Positions 5,560 to 7,816 of a stretch of DNA of 7,816 bases are shown piece by piece. The notes below the pieces were generated by a model. The model was not told the origin of the DNA and made no database searches. It saw nothing but the letters and a program-made list of their open reading frames with translations. The position numbers were made by a program, and so were the translations under genes. Location: NCBI GenBank assembly GCA_900554225.1, contig USGH01000113.1, forward strand, positions 1-7,816, given 5' to 3'. Numbering within the stretch: position 1 is the first letter of the stretch; every line of letters starts with the position of its first letter. Origin of the DNA: an uncultured Eubacteriales bacterium. Lineage in GTDB: Bacteria; Bacillota; Clostridia; Oscillospirales; CAG-272.

Positions 5560-7816
5560 ATGATCACAAAAATCCGCAAGCGGGACGGACGTGAGGTACC
5601 GTTCAATCTGGAGAAAATTTCCAACGCAATTTTTCGCGCGGCACAAGCGGTAGGTGGCAGCGATTACGACGAGGCAATGGCTCTTGCCTGTGCGGTCGCT
5701 GAGCTTGCCGAAAAAAACGCGGCGAAAACCGGTGAAACGCCGAGCGTGGAGGACATCCAGGATCTTGTGGAGCGCGTTCTTGTGGAGCATGGTCATACCC
5801 GCACCGCCAAGGAATACATCCTCTATCGCGCCGAACGGACCAAGGTACGCGAGATGAACACCAAGCTCATGCGCACCTTTGAGGATCTGACGTTCAAGAG
5901 CGCACTGGACAGCGACATCAAACGCGAAAACGCCAATATCGACGGGGACACCGCTATGGGTACGATGCTCAAATACGGCTCCGAGGGTGCCAAGCAGTTC
6001 TACGAATTGTACATTCTCGATCCCCGGTTCGCGAAAGCCCACAAGGATGGCGACATACACATCCACGACCTTGATTTCTACACGCTGACCACCACCTGCT
6101 GCCAGATCGACATTGAAAAGCTCTTTGCAGGCGGATTCTCCACCGGACAGGGACAGCAGCTCCGGGAACCGAACGACATCATGAGCTATTCTGCCCTCGC
6201 CTGCATCGCCATCCAGGCAAATCAGAACGATCAGCACGGCGGTCAGTCCATTCCGAACCTCGACTACGGCATGGCAATCGGTGTGCGCAAGACCTACAAA
6301 CGGCATCTGCGCCGCAATCTCGCCAAAACCTTAGACCTTGCAGACGCGGTACCGGACGGCATGGATCCCGAAACCGCCGCGGAGGCTATGCTCCGGGAGA
6401 TCGAGGAAACGCGCGGCATCCGTCCCATCATGGCGGACAGCGTGAAAATGACCGCGGCACTTGCGGAAATGCTCACCCCGCTCTGCGGCGACAAAGCACG
6501 GCGGGAAGCGGAGATCATTGAAAAATACACGACCCGCGAAATCGAACGCAGCACCTATCAGGCGATGGAGGCGATGATCCACAATCTCAACACGATGCAC
6601 TCCCGCGCCGGAGCACAGGTTCCCTTCTCGTCTCTCAATTACGGCACCGACACCTCCCCGGAGGGCAGATTGGTGATCCGTTCTCTGCTCAACGCCACCG
6701 ACGCGGGACTGGGCAGAGGTGAAACGCCGATCTTCCCGATCCAGATCTTCAAGATCAAGGAGGGCGTGAACTACAATCCCGAGGATCCGAACTACGACCT
6801 CTTCCATCTGGCGTGCAAGGTCTCGGCAAAGCGGCTCTTTCCGAACTTCAGTTTTATCGACGCGCCGTTCAATCTGCAATACTATAAGCCCGGTGATCCG
6901 TCCACAGAGGTCGCATATATGGGCTGTCGGACCCGTGTCATGGCAAACTATGCGGATCCGACCAAGGAAACCGTTTACGGCAGGGGCAATCTGAGCTTCA
7001 CCTCCGTCAATCTGCCGCGCATCGCCATCAACGCCCATGGGAACACCGACTGGTTCTTTGCCGAATTGGAGCGCAAGGTCCGTTTGGTGATTGAGCAGCT
7101 TCTGGAACGGTTCCGGATCCAGTGTACGAAAAAGGTCTACAATTTCCCGTTTCTTATGGGAGAGGGCGTGTGGCTCGACTCCGACAAGCTCGCCAAAAAT
7201 GATTCCGTTGCGGAGGTCCTGCGGCATGGTACGCTGACCGTTGGCTTCATCGGACTTGCGGAATGCCTCAAGGCTCTGACCGGATCCCATCATGGCGAAA
7301 GTGCCGCTTCCCAGGCGATGGGTCTGGAGATCATTTCCTTCATGCGCCGGCTCACAGATGAAGCGACGACAAAATACGGCTTGAACTTTTCCCTGATCGG
7401 CACCCCGGCGGAAGGACTGTCCGGCCGGTTCGTGCGGATAGATCGGGAAAAATTCGGCGTGATCCCCGGCGTGACGGATCGCGAATACTACACAAATTCC
7501 TTCCATGTTCCGGTGTACTATGACATCTCCGCCTACGACAAGATCTGTATCGAGGCACCGTACCACAATCTGACGAACGGCGGTCACATCACGTATATCG
7601 AGCTGGACGGCGATCCGCTTGCCAATCTGGACGCATTTGAGGGCATCGTGCGCCACATGAAGGAATCCGGCATCGGCTACGGCGCGGTCAACCATCCCGT
7701 CGATCACGATCCGGTCTGCGGCTACACGGGAATCATCGGCAACACCTGTCCCGGATGCGGGCGTGAAGAGGGCGATGTTCCCTTTGAGCGGATCCGCCGG
7801 ATCACGGGCTATCTCG
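5560..7816 (+). CDS. nrdD: Anaerobic (class III) ribonucleoside-triphosphate reductase, 3'-truncated by the window
   Basis: Oxygen-sensitive glycyl-radical enzyme that reduces ribonucleoside triphosphates to deoxy forms, supplying DNA precursors without oxygen. The frame is open for 752 residues to the window end. An ATP-cone regulatory domain (about 1-95, K-R-D-G-R-E-V-P-F-N) is followed by the catalytic barrel: D165-I-H-I-H-D-L-D-F-Y, a Cys pair C180-C181, N221-Q-N-D-Q-H-G-G-Q-S, and the thiyl-radical candidate C456 in M-G-C-R-T-R. M454-x-C456 plus the earlier Cys resembles the formate-using T4 type. The C-terminal zinc region has C720, C730 and C733, but Asp717 where a fourth Cys is usual. 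G750 in R-I-T-G-Y-L is the probable glycyl-radical site, two residues before the cut. The start is supported by GGGAG nine bases before ATG and by the ATP-cone beginning at once. nrdG, the activase, probably lies downstream. Confidence 0.97.
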   Translation, partial: MITKIRKRDGREVPFNLEKISNAIFRAAQAVGGSDYDEAMALACAVAELAEKNAAKTGETPSVEDIQDLVERVLVEHGHTRTAKEYILYRAERTKVREMNTKLMRTFEDLTFKSALDSDIKRENANIDGDTAMGTMLKYGSEGAKQFYELYILDPRFAKAHKDGDIHIHDLDFYTLTTTCCQIDIEKLFAGGFSTGQGQQLREPNDIMSYSALACIAIQANQNDQHGGQSIPNLDYGMAIGVRKTYKRHLRRNLAKTLDLADAVPDGMDPETAAEAMLREIEETRGIRPIMADSVKMTAALAEMLTPLCGDKARREAEIIEKYTTREIERSTYQAMEAMIHNLNTMHSRAGAQVPFSSLNYGTDTSPEGRLVIRSLLNATDAGLGRGETPIFPIQIFKIKEGVNYNPEDPNYDLFHLACKVSAKRLFPNFSFIDAPFNLQYYKPGDPSTEVAYMGCRTRVMANYADPTKETVYGRGNLSFTSVNLPRIAINAHGNTDWFFAELERKVRLVIEQLLERFRIQCTKKVYNFPFLMGEGVWLDSDKLAKNDSVAEVLRHGTLTVGFIGLAECLKALTGSHHGESAASQAMGLEIISFMRRLTDEATTKYGLNFSLIGTPAEGLSGRFVRIDREKFGVIPGVTDREYYTNSFHVPVYYDISAYDKICIEAPYHNLTNGGHITYIELDGDPLANLDAFEGIVRHMKESGIGYGAVNHPVDHDPVCGYTGIIGNTCPGCGREEGDVPFERIRRITGYL

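Noticed and set aside
5337..5594. 85-codon + strand open frame spanning the nrdD promoter and start
   Set aside because: It would start upstream of the predicted transcription start, covers operators and leader, overlaps nrdD out of frame, and has no domain-like composition.
6331..7707. 458-codon - strand open frame opposite nrdD, together with a 291-codon one at 5431-6306
   Set aside because: Both are antisense to nrdD, whose translation is strongly conserved throughout. The antisense products show no family motif and look like by-products of codon bias.
1..7816. Mobile element, defence system or CRISPR array
   Set aside because: No transposase, integrase, phage or nuclease gene, no terminal inverted repeats, and no regularly spaced repeat array of CRISPR length was seen; the genes are ordinary metabolic and envelope genes.

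Overview
The window reads as a chromosomal segment of a Gram-positive, anaerobic or facultatively anaerobic Firmicute, most likely a fairly GC-rich member of the Clostridia. This rests on a lipoteichoic-acid-synthase-type enzyme, an oxygen-sensitive class III ribonucleotide reductase, a Glc-superfamily sugar PTS with a phospho-beta-glucosidase, and consensus sigma-A promoters. No tRNA, rRNA, CRISPR array, insertion sequence or phage gene was seen. All four genes are on the + strand, and the first and last are cut by the window edges.

Layout: (1) Bases 2-1687 hold the 3' part of a beta-glucoside PTS permease (end of EIIB, then complete EIIC and EIIA). (2) Bases 1684-3150 hold a GH1 6-phospho-beta-glucosidase that overlaps it by an ATGA junction. 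(3) An 87-base gap carries an extended -10 promoter and small repeats. (4) Bases 3238-5091 hold an LtaS-like polyglycerol-phosphate synthase, closed by a strong intrinsic terminator at 5123-5171. (5) A 468-base intergenic region ends in a consensus promoter and NrdR-type operators. (6) From 5560 to the window end lies nrdD, the anaerobic ribonucleoside-triphosphate reductase. It is open to the last base, which falls just after its probable glycyl-radical glycine.

How the genes work together: the first two form a sugar module. The permease imports and phosphorylates a beta-glucoside, and the GH1 enzyme cleaves the 6-phosphate product. The other two genes are independent transcription units for envelope polymer synthesis and anaerobic dNTP supply. 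I see no new multi-gene system. The most informative non-coding part is the nrdD control region: TTGACA-17-TATAAT, a perfect 20-bp palindrome matching the NrdR box, a weaker box 31 bp upstream of it, and phased short repeats further upstream.
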